NCBI RefSeq assembly: GCF_014466985.1
Contig: NZ_AP022826.1
Coordinates: forward strand, 1,550,001-1,614,000
DNA from: Nitrosophilus labii
GTDB taxonomy: Bacteria; Campylobacterota; Campylobacteria; Campylobacterales; Nitratiruptoraceae
Direction of reading: 5' to 3'
DNA: 64,000 nucleotides
Both the position numbers and the translations under genes were made by a program. Shown here piece by piece: positions 53,574 to 63,088 of this stretch. Within the stretch, counting starts at the first letter, position 1; each line of letters begins with the position of its first letter. A model generated the notes under the pieces. That model worked only from the letters and a program-made list of their open reading frames with translations, was not told the origin of the DNA and did no database searches.

Positions 53574-54442
53574 AAACGGCGCTTATTCAACACAGATTTC
53601 ATTTAACCAAAAAAGATACTATCAAAAAGAGCGTAGAGATGATTGCTGAGGCTAAAAGAGAAAATGCTGAACTTATAATCTTGCAAGAGCTTCATCAAGG
53701 AGCATACTTTTGCCAAAGTGAAAACGTAAAATTTTTCGACTTAGCTAACGATTTCAAAGAAGACGTAAGATTTTGGCAAAAAATCTCAAAAGATTATCAA
53801 GTTGTTTTGGTTACATCTTTGTTTGAAAAAAGGGCCCCGGGACTTTATCATAACACTGCTGTAGTTTTCGATAAAGGAGAGATTGCCGGAAAATATAGAA
53901 AGATGCATATCCCTGACGATCCTGGATTTTATGAAAAATTTTACTTTACACCGGGGGATCTTGGATTTGAACCGATAGATACAAGTGTAGGCCGGCTTGG
54001 AGTTTTAGTCTGCTGGGATCAGTGGTACCCGGAAGCGGCTAGGATAATGGCTCTAAAAGGAGCCGAAATCTTGATATACCCTACCGCTATAGGATGGTTT
54101 GACGAAGACGAAGAGGATGAAAAGCAAAGACAGCTAGATGCCTGGATAACCGTTCAAAGAGGACACGCCATAGCAAACGGTTTGCCTCTAGTAGCAGTCA
54201 ATAGAGTGGGGTTTGAAAAGGATGAGAGCGGATGTTTAAAGGGTACAAGATTTTGGGGAAACTCTTTTGCGGTTGGAGCTCAAGGAGAGTTTTTAGCTAG
54301 AGCTTCAAGTGACCAAGAAGAGGTTTTAGTAGTAGAAATCGATAAAAAAAGAAGTGAAGACATAAGGCGTATCTGGCCTTTTTTAAGAGATAGAAGAGTA
54401 AATGAGTATGGGTGCATTTTAAAAAGATATTGTGATAGATGA
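53570..54442 (+). CDS. aguB: N-carbamoylputrescine amidase
   Basis: Hydrolyses N-carbamoylputrescine to putrescine, CO2 and ammonia. 290 residues, nitrilase superfamily. Seen the catalytic triad regions: IILQELHQGAYFCQ (Glu), KYRKMHIPDDPGFYEKFYFT (Lys), VLVCWDQWYPEAARIMA (Cys), and the ending RDRRVNEYGCILKR. DPGFYEKFYF is characteristic of AguB. With aguA gives a complete agmatine-to-putrescine route. Confidence 0.94.
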   Translation: MKTALIQHRFHLTKKDTIKKSVEMIAEAKRENAELIILQELHQGAYFCQSENVKFFDLANDFKEDVRFWQKISKDYQVVLVTSLFEKRAPGLYHNTAVVFDKGEIAGKYRKMHIPDDPGFYEKFYFTPGDLGFEPIDTSVGRLGVLVCWDQWYPEAARIMALKGAEILIYPTAIGWFDEDEEDEKQRQLDAWITVQRGHAIANGLPLVAVNRVGFEKDESGCLKGTRFWGNSFAVGAQGEFLARASSDQEEVLVVEIDKKRSEDIRRIWPFLRDRRVNEYGCILKRYCDR

Positions 54443-55323
54443 TAGAAAATATTTTATATCTTTTTACAATCTTTGCTCTTGGGGTAATCCTAAAAAAAAG
54501 ATTTGAAAAAAATATCGATTCCCTTATAGACTTTATAGTCTACGTATCTTTACCGGCTCTTGTATTTTCACACATTTATAGGTTGAGTATCGACTCCTCT
54601 ATAGTTTTGATTATCCTTTTTGGATGGGCGGTGATTATATTTTCCATTATGCTTTCGGCAACGGTGGGAAAATTTTTGAAACTTCCCAAAAAATCACTAC
54701 TTACTTTTATAATGGTTTCAAGTTTTGGAAATACCGCTTTTTTAGGATATCCCTATATCCAGACGCTTATAGGAGATGAAGGACTTGGATATGCGGTTAT
54801 TTTTGACAACCTTGCCTCTTTTCTACCGGTAGTAACATTAGGTACGTTTATAATCTCCTTTGAAAACAAAACTTCAAAGTTTGATATAAAAAAAATCCTC
54901 ACTTCCCCGGCCTTTTTAGCGCTAATAGCCGCACTTTTAGCCAAATCTGTAAACATCTCCGAGACGATACTATCGATATGCGACTCCCTAGGCTCAACCA
55001 TCACACCTTTAGCGCTCTTTGCGGTGGGGGTTAAAATCGACTTTTCAAAGCTAAAATCTATAAAATATCCTATCCTTTTTTCACTCTTCATAAAAATGAT
55101 ACTCGTTCCACTTTTAGCTATATTTGTCTGGCAGCTCTTTTTTGAGATCGATATCAAAGCGAAAGCCGCCCTTTTAGAGATAGCGATGCCCCCTATGGTT
55201 TTAGCTTCTATAATGGTTATGAAAGCAAAGCTTGATAGCGATTTAGCCGTAGCTAGCGTAGGTCTTGGCGTAGTTTTGTCTTTCGTTACGGTACCTATGA
55301 TTTATTGGATATCGGGATTTTAA
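54439..55323 (+). CDS. AEC family (auxin efflux carrier-like) permease
   Basis: 294 residues, ten predicted membrane helices. Seen: the N-terminal LFTIFALGVILKKRFEKN, VYVSLPALVFSHIYRL, SSFGNTAFLGYPYIQTLIG, ITPLALFAVGVKIDFSKL and MPPMVLASIMVMKAKLDSDL, all AEC/MdcF signatures. Members export or import organic anions; substrate unknown. Overlaps aguB by 4 bases and the convergent NUDIX gene at its 3' end by 29 bases. Confidence 0.87.
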   Translation: MIENILYLFTIFALGVILKKRFEKNIDSLIDFIVYVSLPALVFSHIYRLSIDSSIVLIILFGWAVIIFSIMLSATVGKFLKLPKKSLLTFIMVSSFGNTAFLGYPYIQTLIGDEGLGYAVIFDNLASFLPVVTLGTFIISFENKTSKFDIKKILTSPAFLALIAALLAKSVNISETILSICDSLGSTITPLALFAVGVKIDFSKLKSIKYPILFSLFIKMILVPLLAIFVWQLFFEIDIKAKAALLEIAMPPMVLASIMVMKAKLDSDLAVASVGLGVVLSFVTVPMIYWISGF

Positions 55324-55882
55324 CTACATTTTCAAACCACCAACAAAAAGCAAAAAGAAGTCCCGGAGTTTTCGGTATCTTTTCATCGTACATAAACTTT
55401 TTAGCTTCACTAACCTTTAGATAAACAACTTCTATCTCTTCATCATCTACTCCTCCGCCGCTATCAACTCTATCTGACTCTAAAACCTCAGTATAAAAAA
55501 GAGTCTGCCTGCTTCCTGCAAACCCGACGGATGTATAAAAAGAGGTTATCTTTTTTATATTTTCCAATCTAACGTTATAGCCGGTCTCTTCCAAAATCTC
55601 CTCTTTAGCGATTTGGGCTAAAGACTTATCTTTATCAACAATACCAGCACAAAGCTCATATGAAAAAAAGTGTTTATGTTGAATATAAAGAGCCGGTCTA
55701 AACTGCTTCACCAGTATAAAAGAGTCTTTCTCTTTATGATAGATAAGGATAGCTACGCTGTCGTTTGCTTTGACCGCCTCCCATCTTTTAACTTTTCCGT
55801 TTTGGATATACTCTATCTCCAAAGCTTTTATAAATCGTCCATCTTTTAACGGTCTCGTTTTTAAAATCTCAATATTTTTCAT
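55295..55882 (-). CDS. NUDIX hydrolase (ADP-ribose pyrophosphatase-like)
   Basis: 195 residues. Seen: FSYELCAGIVDKDKSLAQIA then AKEEILEETGYNV, a NUDIX box in which the usual Arg of REUxEE is Lys, and KQFRPALYIQH, VGFAGSRQTLFYTEVLES. This arrangement is like NudF ADP-ribose pyrophosphatases or UDP-sugar hydrolases. Acts in cytoplasmic nucleotide-sugar clean-up. Spaced 11 bases from mgtE in the same direction. Confidence 0.85.
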   Translation of the reverse strand: MKNIEILKTRPLKDGRFIKALEIEYIQNGKVKRWEAVKANDSVAILIYHKEKDSFILVKQFRPALYIQHKHFFSYELCAGIVDKDKSLAQIAKEEILEETGYNVRLENIKKITSFYTSVGFAGSRQTLFYTEVLESDRVDSGGGVDDEEIEVVYLKVSEAKKFMYDEKIPKTPGLLFAFCWWFENVVKIPISNKS

Positions 55883-55893
55883 TTTGTGATCCG

Positions 55894-57261
55894 TTAATTA
55901 ACCAGCATAATCTTAGCAAGTCCCAAAAAGGCGAAAAAACCCACAACATCGGTAACGGTCGTCAATACCACGCTACTTCCAACGGCAGGATCTGCTCCTA
56001 TCTTTTTTAGAACCAAAGGTATAACCGCTCCGAAAAAACCCGCTGCCAAAAGATTTATAACCATAGCAAGAGCTATTACGACACCTAAGAGATGATCGTT
56101 AAACCAAAACCAAGCGATAGCTCCCATCACCACCGCAAATATTAGACCGTTAAAAAGCGCTATAAGTGTCTCTTTTATAAGTGCTTCTTTTGCGTTATCC
56201 CAGTCTATCTCTCCTAAAGCCAACTTTCTAACTACAACAGTTAGCGTCTGTGTTCCGGCGTTTCCGCCCATAGAAGCCACTATAGGCATCAAAACGGCTA
56301 ATGCAACATATTTTTGAATAGTCTCATCAAAAAGCCCGATCACTACTGAAGCCAAGATAGCCGTCCAAAGATTGATAAATAGCCACCAAGCCCTTTTTTT
56401 GGTTACTATCTTGATATCATCTTCCTCTTCCGCATCATCTTCCACACCCGCTAGGTTATAGATCTGTTCGGTAGCTTGCTCTTCGATAAGGTCTATGATA
56501 TCATCTGAAGTTATTCTTCCTAAAAGTTTTCCGTTGTCGTTTACTACCGCTAAAACCGGCAAATTATAATCTTCAAACTTTTTAATCACATCTTTTATAG
56601 GCTCAGTCGCCCTTACCGTTATAGGTTCATACTTTCCCTCTTTCATAATATCTTTAAATCTCTTTTTAAAATCAAAGGTTATAAGATCTCCAAGAGGTAT
56701 AATAGCTTTTAAATGCCTATCATCGTCAACAACGTAAACCTGCTGAATATTTTCAAGTTCGCCCTCTTCTTTAAGTTTTCTGAGTCTCTTTATAGCCTCA
56801 TCTATTGTTTCGTCAACTTTAGCCTCAAAAACCTCAAGCTGCATATAGGCACCGGCTTGAGTCTCATCATAGATACTAAGTTTTTCTATATCTTTTTTAT
56901 CTTCTTCACTAAGGTTTTCGTAAACTTTTCTCTCTAAGTTCTCATCAATCTCTTCGATATCTTTTATAAGATCGGTAGCGTCATCCGACTCTAACTCTTT
57001 AATGGCCACCGTTAATTTTTCGGCCGATAGATGCTTTATCGCATTTTCTTTCAAAGACTCCGGAAGTTCTAGTAAAACTTCACCCAAAATTTCAGGCGGA
57101 AGCTTTTTTAGATAGTTGTAGTAAGCCTCTTCATCCTCTTTTTTAACCTTTTTAAGGTAAGCGGCTATTTCGGAGGGTGGAATAGTTTTATTTCTGTTTT
57201 CGTTTTTTATTATACTTTTTATATTTTGTCCTATTTGTGAAAATTTAAACTTATCCATCAC
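55894..57261 (-). CDS. mgtE: Magnesium transporter MgtE
   Basis: 455 residues. In order: N-terminal superhelical Mg-sensing domain (LPPEILGEVLLELPESLKEN, ESDDATDLIKDIEEID), two CBS domains (about 130-270, with ATEPIKDVIKKFEDYNLPVL), plug helix, then five membrane helices with VLMPIVASMGGNAGTQTLTV and DPAVGSSVVLTTVTDVVGFF. Mg2+ channel in the inner membrane gated by the cytosolic domain. Overlaps the M23 peptidase gene by 11 bases. Confidence 0.95.
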   Translation of the reverse strand: MMDKFKFSQIGQNIKSIIKNENRNKTIPPSEIAAYLKKVKKEDEEAYYNYLKKLPPEILGEVLLELPESLKENAIKHLSAEKLTVAIKELESDDATDLIKDIEEIDENLERKVYENLSEEDKKDIEKLSIYDETQAGAYMQLEVFEAKVDETIDEAIKRLRKLKEEGELENIQQVYVVDDDRHLKAIIPLGDLITFDFKKRFKDIMKEGKYEPITVRATEPIKDVIKKFEDYNLPVLAVVNDNGKLLGRITSDDIIDLIEEQATEQIYNLAGVEDDAEEEDDIKIVTKKRAWWLFINLWTAILASVVIGLFDETIQKYVALAVLMPIVASMGGNAGTQTLTVVVRKLALGEIDWDNAKEALIKETLIALFNGLIFAVVMGAIAWFWFNDHLLGVVIALAMVINLLAAGFFGAVIPLVLKKIGADPAVGSSVVLTTVTDVVGFFAFLGLAKIMLVN

Positions 57262-58447
57262 CGCCCTCCTTTTTGATGGAACTATTGTCCTCTATTAAAG
57301 AAACCATAAAATCAAACTCTTCATACTTTTTAGGTTTAACACCCAAAGCTATAACATTTTTGATCTCACTTTTATATTTGGCCGCAAGTTTCATAAACTT
57401 TTTTCTCTTTTTAGAAGATAGCTTACTTTTAGTTATCTTTACAATCCTTAGCGGATTTATGGGGCGGTTGTATTTATAAAGACCAAAATGCAGATGCGGT
57501 CCCGTACTAAGTCCTGTATTTCCCACATAACCAATAATTTGTCCCTGTTTTACGTACTTTCCTCTTTTTATCCCTCTTCTAAATTTGGAAAGATGCGCAT
57601 AAAGAGTTTTGTATCCGTCACTATGCTTTATGATAACTACGTTTCCGTAACCTCCTTTTCTACCGGCAAAAATCACTCTTCCGCTGCCTGCGGCCATTAC
57701 AGGCGTTCCTTTTCTAGCCGCAAAGTCTACGCCTAAGTGGGCTCTATACTTCTTAAGCACAGGATGATAACGTCTTAGAGTAAATTTTGAAGTAATTCTT
57801 GCGTTTCTAACGGGTCGTTTTAGCAAAAAACCCTCAACTTCCCTACCTTTATCGTCATAATATCTTCCCTCAAAAAGATATATATAGTGTTTTTTACCGT
57901 TTGTCTCCACCATAGCCGCCTCTATCACCGGAGAACCGAAAATTTTTCCCATCCTTATTTTTTCGTTATAAACTATGGCAATTTTGTCCCCTTTTCTAAG
58001 AGACCTTCTAAAATCTATACTATTTTTAAAAGCCGAGACAAACTCGTTTGCTAGCTTTTTATTGCCCGTCTTTTTGACTATATCTTGATAAGGCGAGTGT
58101 TCTATCTCCAATACAAAAGAGTCTCTTACCGTCTGATAAACGATGGGCGTCAACTCCAACGTATATTTATCTCCTTTTTTTAATATATGTATTTGAAGCT
58201 CTTCATTTATCGGAATAAGTATCTGTTTGATTTGGCCATTCTCTTTTAGCGTATAATATCTCACGCCAGCGATAATCTCATCGGCCAACTCTTTCGTTTC
58301 TCTATCAAGATCGTAATATAGTTTTTGAGGAATGGAGTTTTTTTCAAAAAAAGTTAAAAGCGTCTCACCGCTTTTCCATCTACTCTCTTCCAAAACGGCG
58401 CCAAAAGTAGATATTAATATTAAAACTATTAAAAAGAGGAATCTCAT
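57251..58447 (-). CDS. M23-family murein metallopeptidase
   Basis: 398 residues. Signal peptide (MRFLFLIVLILISTFGAV), a helical/OapA-like middle, then LytM domain: YRAHLGVDFAARKGTPVMAA (His and Asp zinc ligands), GRVIFAGRKGGYGNVVIIKH, YAHLSKF and GLSTGPHLHFGLY (HxH). Cleaves peptide cross-bridges in peptidoglycan, in Campylobacterota often for cell shape. Directly upstream of mgtE on the same strand. Confidence 0.9.
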   Translation of the reverse strand: MRFLFLIVLILISTFGAVLEESRWKSGETLLTFFEKNSIPQKLYYDLDRETKELADEIIAGVRYYTLKENGQIKQILIPINEELQIHILKKGDKYTLELTPIVYQTVRDSFVLEIEHSPYQDIVKKTGNKKLANEFVSAFKNSIDFRRSLRKGDKIAIVYNEKIRMGKIFGSPVIEAAMVETNGKKHYIYLFEGRYYDDKGREVEGFLLKRPVRNARITSKFTLRRYHPVLKKYRAHLGVDFAARKGTPVMAAGSGRVIFAGRKGGYGNVVIIKHSDGYKTLYAHLSKFRRGIKRGKYVKQGQIIGYVGNTGLSTGPHLHFGLYKYNRPINPLRIVKITKSKLSSKKRKKFMKLAAKYKSEIKNVIALGVKPKKYEEFDFMVSLIEDNSSIKKEGGDG

Positions 58448-58596
58448 CTATAAATTCTCCGGAATGTATTAAGCTGCCAATTTTACCAAAATTGCACTTA
58501 AGAAAGTACTACTTAAGTCGCAAATAAAAGCTATTTTAATCATAACACTCCATCTTTTTTGATATAATCATCAATAAATTTACTTTAGGAGAGAGT

Positions 58597-59298
58597 GTGA
58601 AAAGATTTTTTATTTTGCTAGTGGCAACGGTTTCGCTTTTTGCCTCGATTGAAGCCAATAAAAAAAGTAAAATCCTTAGTATTGACAAAAAAGAAGCAAC
58701 GATAGAAAAAGTAAACGCGCCTATTGGAAGTTCCGGAGTCGTTATACACCACTTTGATAAAGAACACGCCACCATAGTGGCCGGTGTTGAGCTTATAGAG
58801 CCAAATAGAGTAAGATTTACTATGTTTAACGCCCTTAAACAAGAATCGCTTCCAACACCCAATATTTTACCGAAAGTAAACGACGAAGTTATTTTAAACT
58901 ATCTTTACGATAGAGGCGTAGTTATAGCACCGAACTTTAAAACCTACGAAGAGATAGTAAAAAAACATCCCGAAATAGAGTGGGTACATCCCGACCTTTT
59001 CGCGGCTCAACTATCCCAATATCAAAATCCTGCGCCAACAAAAAAAGATTTTCAAGATTTCTGCAACAAATATGCAGTCGGAATAGTATATTTCGCTATA
59101 GAAAGTAACGGCTTTTTCGTAGATTGTCAAAGTTTTAAAAAAGTAGCTCGAGAGACTATAACAAAAAAAGGGGTTGAGATCCAACTTCCGTTCTACTCTA
59201 GGATAAAAGAGATTGAAACAAGTTGGCTTAATTTCTACGGAAGCGGAGAGATAACCAACTACGACAACTACTATAACAATCTTATGGAGTCAAGATGA
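58597..59298 (+). CDS. PgbA_N-domain exported protein
   Basis: 233 residues, GTG start behind AGGAGAGA. Signal peptide MKRFFILLVATVSLFASIEA, then the domain known from plasminogen-binding protein PgbA of Helicobacter: APIGSSGVVIHHFDKEHATI, VIAPNFKTYEEIVKKHPEIEWVHPDLFAAQLS. Its presence in a likely environmental organism indicates a basic envelope role, not virulence; plasminogen binding in the pathogen comes from a different C-terminus. Overlaps glcD by 4 bases. Confidence 0.8.
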   Translation: MKRFFILLVATVSLFASIEANKKSKILSIDKKEATIEKVNAPIGSSGVVIHHFDKEHATIVAGVELIEPNRVRFTMFNALKQESLPTPNILPKVNDEVILNYLYDRGVVIAPNFKTYEEIVKKHPEIEWVHPDLFAAQLSQYQNPAPTKKDFQDFCNKYAVGIVYFAIESNGFFVDCQSFKKVARETITKKGVEIQLPFYSRIKEIETSWLNFYGSGEITNYDNYYNNLMESR

Positions 59299-60677
59299 TA
59301 GAGAAGAAGCATATTGAAGATTTAAAAAAACTTATAGACGAAGAGAACGTTAAAAGCGATAAGGCTCATTTACTAGCTTACTCTTACGACGCTACTAGGG
59401 AACATTTCAAACCCGAATTAGTAGTTTTTCCAAGAAACGAAGAGGATGTTAGCAAAATTTTAAGATATTGCAACGAAAACCTAATTCCTATCGTTCCTAG
59501 AGGTGCCGGAAGCGGTTTTACCGGCGGTGCTCTTCCTGCAAAAGGGGGAATTGTTTTAGCGGTAGAAAAGTATATGAATAAAATATTAGAGATAGATATG
59601 GAAAATATGGTTGCGCGAGTCCAACCTGGAGTCATAAACAAAGAGCTTCAAAGAGAAGTTGAAAAGGTTGGACTCTTCTATCCGCCGGATCCCGCAAGTC
59701 AAGAGTACTCTACCATTGGAGGTAACGTTGCCGAAAATGCAGGAGGTATGAGAGCCGCCAAATACGGGATTACAAAAGATTACGTTATGGCCTTGAGAGC
59801 TGTTTTACCAAACGGAGACATCATAAGAGCCGGTAAAAAGACCATAAAAGACGTAGCAGGATACAACCTTGCCGGAATTTTAGTGGGAAGCGAAGGAACT
59901 TTAGCGGTTATAACGGAAATAACCCTAAAACTTCTATCAAAGCCTAAACTTACAAAAACCGTTATGGGAGTTTTTCCTACAGTCAACGATGCTATGAACG
60001 CCGTTTATAAATCTTTAGCTGGTGGAGCCAATCCCGTAGCTATGGAGTTTTTAGACAACCTTACCATCAGAGCGGTGGAAGAAAAGTTTCATAAAGGCTT
60101 ACCAGTCAACGCAGGAGCGATACTAATAAGCGATATAGACGGCAACGTAGAAGAGGAGATAGATTATCAAATATCTCTTTTGGAGAAATTTTTCAAAGAA
60201 AATGGCTGCAGCGAATTTAGAGTCGCCAAAGATGAAAAAGAAGCAGCCGATATATGGTTTGCTAGAAGAAACGCTAGCCAAAGCATCACCATATACGGAA
60301 GCAAAAAGATAAACGAAGACGTTACGGTTCCAAGAAGTATGCTACCGAGGTACCTTGAAGAGGTTGAAAAGATATCTAAAAAATATGGAGTCAAAATCCC
60401 ATGTTTTGGACATACCGGAGATGGAAACGTTCATACAAACGTTATGGTAGATAAAAATGATCCAAAACAGATTGAGATAGGATACAAGGCTATTGAAGAG
60501 ATTTTTAAGATGACTATAGAGATAGGCGGAACCCTAAGCGGCGAACACGGTATAGGACTTAGCAAAGCACCTTTTATGAAAATGGCTTTTAGCGAAGAAG
60601 AGCTCAATCTATTTCGCGCCATCAAAAAAGCTTTCGATCCAAACAACATACTAAATCCGGGCAAAATGGGGTTGTAG
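59295..60677 (+). CDS. glcD: FAD-linked oxidase, GlcD-type glycolate/lactate dehydrogenase
   Basis: 460 residues. Seen: FAD-binding PMH-type IVPRGAGSGFTGGALPAKGG, YSTIGGNVAENAGGMRAAKY, AGYNLAGILVGSEGTLAVIT and the C-terminal FGHTGDGNVHTNVM, SGEHGIGLSKAPFM with histidine metal ligands. Oxidises a 2-hydroxy acid, passing electrons to an Fe-S partner. The glcF-like gene at 31624-32901 is a candidate partner. Coupled to the PgbA_N gene. Confidence 0.88.
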   Translation: MIEKKHIEDLKKLIDEENVKSDKAHLLAYSYDATREHFKPELVVFPRNEEDVSKILRYCNENLIPIVPRGAGSGFTGGALPAKGGIVLAVEKYMNKILEIDMENMVARVQPGVINKELQREVEKVGLFYPPDPASQEYSTIGGNVAENAGGMRAAKYGITKDYVMALRAVLPNGDIIRAGKKTIKDVAGYNLAGILVGSEGTLAVITEITLKLLSKPKLTKTVMGVFPTVNDAMNAVYKSLAGGANPVAMEFLDNLTIRAVEEKFHKGLPVNAGAILISDIDGNVEEEIDYQISLLEKFFKENGCSEFRVAKDEKEAADIWFARRNASQSITIYGSKKINEDVTVPRSMLPRYLEEVEKISKKYGVKIPCFGHTGDGNVHTNVMVDKNDPKQIEIGYKAIEEIFKMTIEIGGTLSGEHGIGLSKAPFMKMAFSEEELNLFRAIKKAFDPNNILNPGKMGL

Positions 60678-60756
60678 GTGGAAGGCTGAAAGTGGAAGAG
60701 ATATGGCTAAGCGGTTAATGACCAATGTCTAATGTCTAATTACAAAAGGTATAATT

Positions 60757-61581
60757 TTGCGAAAAAAAATTATTAATTTATATAAAAATATCTATGATGA
60801 AAATATTACTCTTTACGCCTCTTCCTTAAGTTTTCATACGATTTTTTCCATAATTCCTCTTCTTTTAATCTCATTTTCTCTCTTTACAAAAATGCCTAGT
60901 TTTGAAAAATATTACGACAAAATCAAAGAGTTTATATTTTCGAACCTTATGCCGACCCATCAAGAGACCGTATCAAAATATCTTGAAAGCTTCTTGCAAA
61001 ACAGTGAAAAGTTAGGGATTATAGGTTTTGTATTTGTTATTTTCGCATCGTTAATGTTTTTTCAAAATTTCGAATATATAGTAAACAAGATCTTCAAAAC
61101 AAAACAAAGAGGTATATGGCAATCTATCACTACATACTGGACTTTGGTCACTTTAGGCCCTATAGCTTTGGCGCTCTCTTTTTTTCTCTCAAAGCAGATC
61201 CAAGAACTTTTAAACAGATTCGAATATACAAGCTGGATTAACTTTTTATCCATTTTTCCATATCTAATCATCTGGGGACTTTTTTTTATAACCTATATAA
61301 TCTCCGCCAATATAAAAATTTCGCCAAAAGCCGCGCTAATTTCCTCATTTGCAGCTTCTCTAACTTGGTATATTAGTAAATCTTTGTTTGTATATTATGT
61401 AATTTACAGCAAAACCTATCTAACTATCTACGGCTCTTCAAGCGTAATTTTGTTCTTCTTTTTATGGATCTATATCTCATGGATAATATTTTTATACGGT
61501 TTGAAGCTTTGCTATTTGATAAATAAAAAAAGAGATATTGACGAAGATAAAGAGGTAGAAGATCCGCTTTTTATAGATTGA
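60757..61581 (+). CDS. YihY/BrkB-family membrane protein
   Basis: 274 residues, six membrane helices. TTG start behind AAAAGGT. Seen: LYASSLSFHTIFSIIPLLLI, the YihY motif, and ILFFFLWIYISWIIFLYGL. Family once called RNase BN; now treated as membrane proteins of unknown function. Its end overlaps the convergent comEC by 90 bases. Confidence 0.88.
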   Translation: MRKKIINLYKNIYDENITLYASSLSFHTIFSIIPLLLISFSLFTKMPSFEKYYDKIKEFIFSNLMPTHQETVSKYLESFLQNSEKLGIIGFVFVIFASLMFFQNFEYIVNKIFKTKQRGIWQSITTYWTLVTLGPIALALSFFLSKQIQELLNRFEYTSWINFLSIFPYLIIWGLFFITYIISANIKISPKAALISSFAASLTWYISKSLFVYYVIYSKTYLTIYGSSSVILFFFLWIYISWIIFLYGLKLCYLINKKRDIDEDKEVEDPLFID

Positions 61582-62757
61582 TAAAATAGATATTAAGATA
61601 TAAAAAAGCAAAAACCAAAAGGGTGTTTCAAAGTGAAACTTTGCAAAATCCATTGAAAAAAATTTTAACAGATACTGATCCAAAGCGCCACCAAAACCTA
61701 CGATATGTAAAACAACAAAGAGCGGATAAAAAAAAGTAAAAATCATACTTATAAACGGCGAAAAAAACTGCATATAGGAAAAATTTGAAAAAAAATAGTG
61801 AACTACCGGAATCATCGCAAAAAATACCCAAAAGTTCAGTAAAATAAAAATTAGCCACTTATTTAACCCTTTAAAATAGTGCAAAAAAAGATATATGTAA
61901 AAAACGCCCGAAACGGAGAGCCAAAAACCTACGGAAAAAAACAGATTTGGAAAAAGCGCCAAAATCACCAAAACAGCCCATAATAGAGTCTCAAAAGATA
62001 AAATCTCGATATTTCTAAAAAAAAGAAAAAAACCAAATACCATCATCACATAGGCTCTTATAAGAGATGGAACCTCTCCCAAGAAAATAAGATAGCTCAA
62101 AGTGACCAACGAAACTACTACCATAGCGTCAAAAACTCTATTTCTATACGGAAAAAATCTTTGGTGTAAAGGTTTATAAAAAAGATAAAAGATAAAAAAT
62201 ATAACCGCAGCAATCAAACCTAGATGAAATCCGCTAATCGCCACTAGATGACTTAAACCCAAAAATGAGAGCTTCTCTCTTAACTCTTTTGAGATAGGCT
62301 CTGCTAAAAAAAGGGCATTATAGAGCTCTTTTGATAAAGAGTTTTCGTGCTGTAAAGAGATAACTTTTGAAACTCTATTTTTTATCGAAGTATCAGGAAG
62401 TACACCTTTTATATAACTTACCGTATAAAAGCCTTTTAAAAAATCGAAAAAATTTTTCTTAAATCTTGTTTTTATGAGCAATACTTCGACCCTTCTTCCT
62501 CTTAAATCTTTCAAATCCTCTTTTGAAGTGGTATAAAAAGTAAAACCATCTTCACTTTTTAACTTTAATACGTAGTAGTTTTTCTTTTTATACTGATTTA
62601 AAACTTCGGCAACTGTAGTGAAATATTTTGATGAGGCAATTTTTTTATATTTATAATACTCAAAAGAGAGATTTAGCATAAAGATCAAAAAAAGAGCGAT
62701 AAAGGCGTATAACCTCTCCTTATGACTCATAAAGAGAGGAACTTTAAAATCATTCAA
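61492..62757 (-). CDS. comEC: ComEC/Rec2-type competence membrane protein, short form
   Basis: 421 residues: N-terminal DUF4131 part, then the Competence domain with FLGLSHLVAISGFHLGLIAA and a run of membrane helices. ComEC passes single-stranded DNA across the inner membrane in transformation. The C-terminal beta-lactamase-like nuclease domain is absent, as in other Campylobacterota ComEC. With the type IV pilus-type ATPase at the window start, this hints at natural competence. Confidence 0.87.
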   Translation of the reverse strand: MNDFKVPLFMSHKERLYAFIALFLIFMLNLSFEYYKYKKIASSKYFTTVAEVLNQYKKKNYYVLKLKSEDGFTFYTTSKEDLKDLRGRRVEVLLIKTRFKKNFFDFLKGFYTVSYIKGVLPDTSIKNRVSKVISLQHENSLSKELYNALFLAEPISKELREKLSFLGLSHLVAISGFHLGLIAAVIFFIFYLFYKPLHQRFFPYRNRVFDAMVVVSLVTLSYLIFLGEVPSLIRAYVMMVFGFFLFFRNIEILSFETLLWAVLVILALFPNLFFSVGFWLSVSGVFYIYLFLHYFKGLNKWLIFILLNFWVFFAMIPVVHYFFSNFSYMQFFSPFISMIFTFFYPLFVVLHIVGFGGALDQYLLKFFSMDFAKFHFETPFWFLLFYILISILSIYKKRIFYLFIFVNISFFIYQIAKLQTV

Positions 62758-62769
62758 ACGTTACCTCTT

Positions 62770-63075
62770 TTTCCGTGATTCGTAATTCGTGATTCGTAAA
62801 TGGAAATTAGGAATTAGGAATTTGGAATTGGGAATTAGGATTTTTGGTTGAGTGGTTAAATGGGAATAAGAGTTAAGTGCTCAAAGTTAATGGTTAAGGA
62901 TTAAGAACAAAGAACAAAAACTTAATACTAAAATTAGCACTTAACACTAAAACTTCACCCACACCCACACTCACCACTAACGACTAACGACTATCGATCC
63001 CCACAACTAACCAGCAACCATTCACTCCCCACCAACATCAACACTCACACCTCTTCATCCTTCAATCTTCACTCC
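62770..63075. repeat. Low-complexity intergenic repeat block
   Basis: Long simple-repeat gap between dnaB and comEC. Parts: GATTCGTAATTCGT repeats, GGAATTAGGAATTTGG, GGTTGAGTGGTT, a CACCCACACCCACACTCACC block and CACTCCCC-rich sequence. No gene. Same family as the repeats at 1.2 and 40.4 kb. Confidence 0.7.
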
Positions 63076-63088
63076 TCTACTAACCAAC

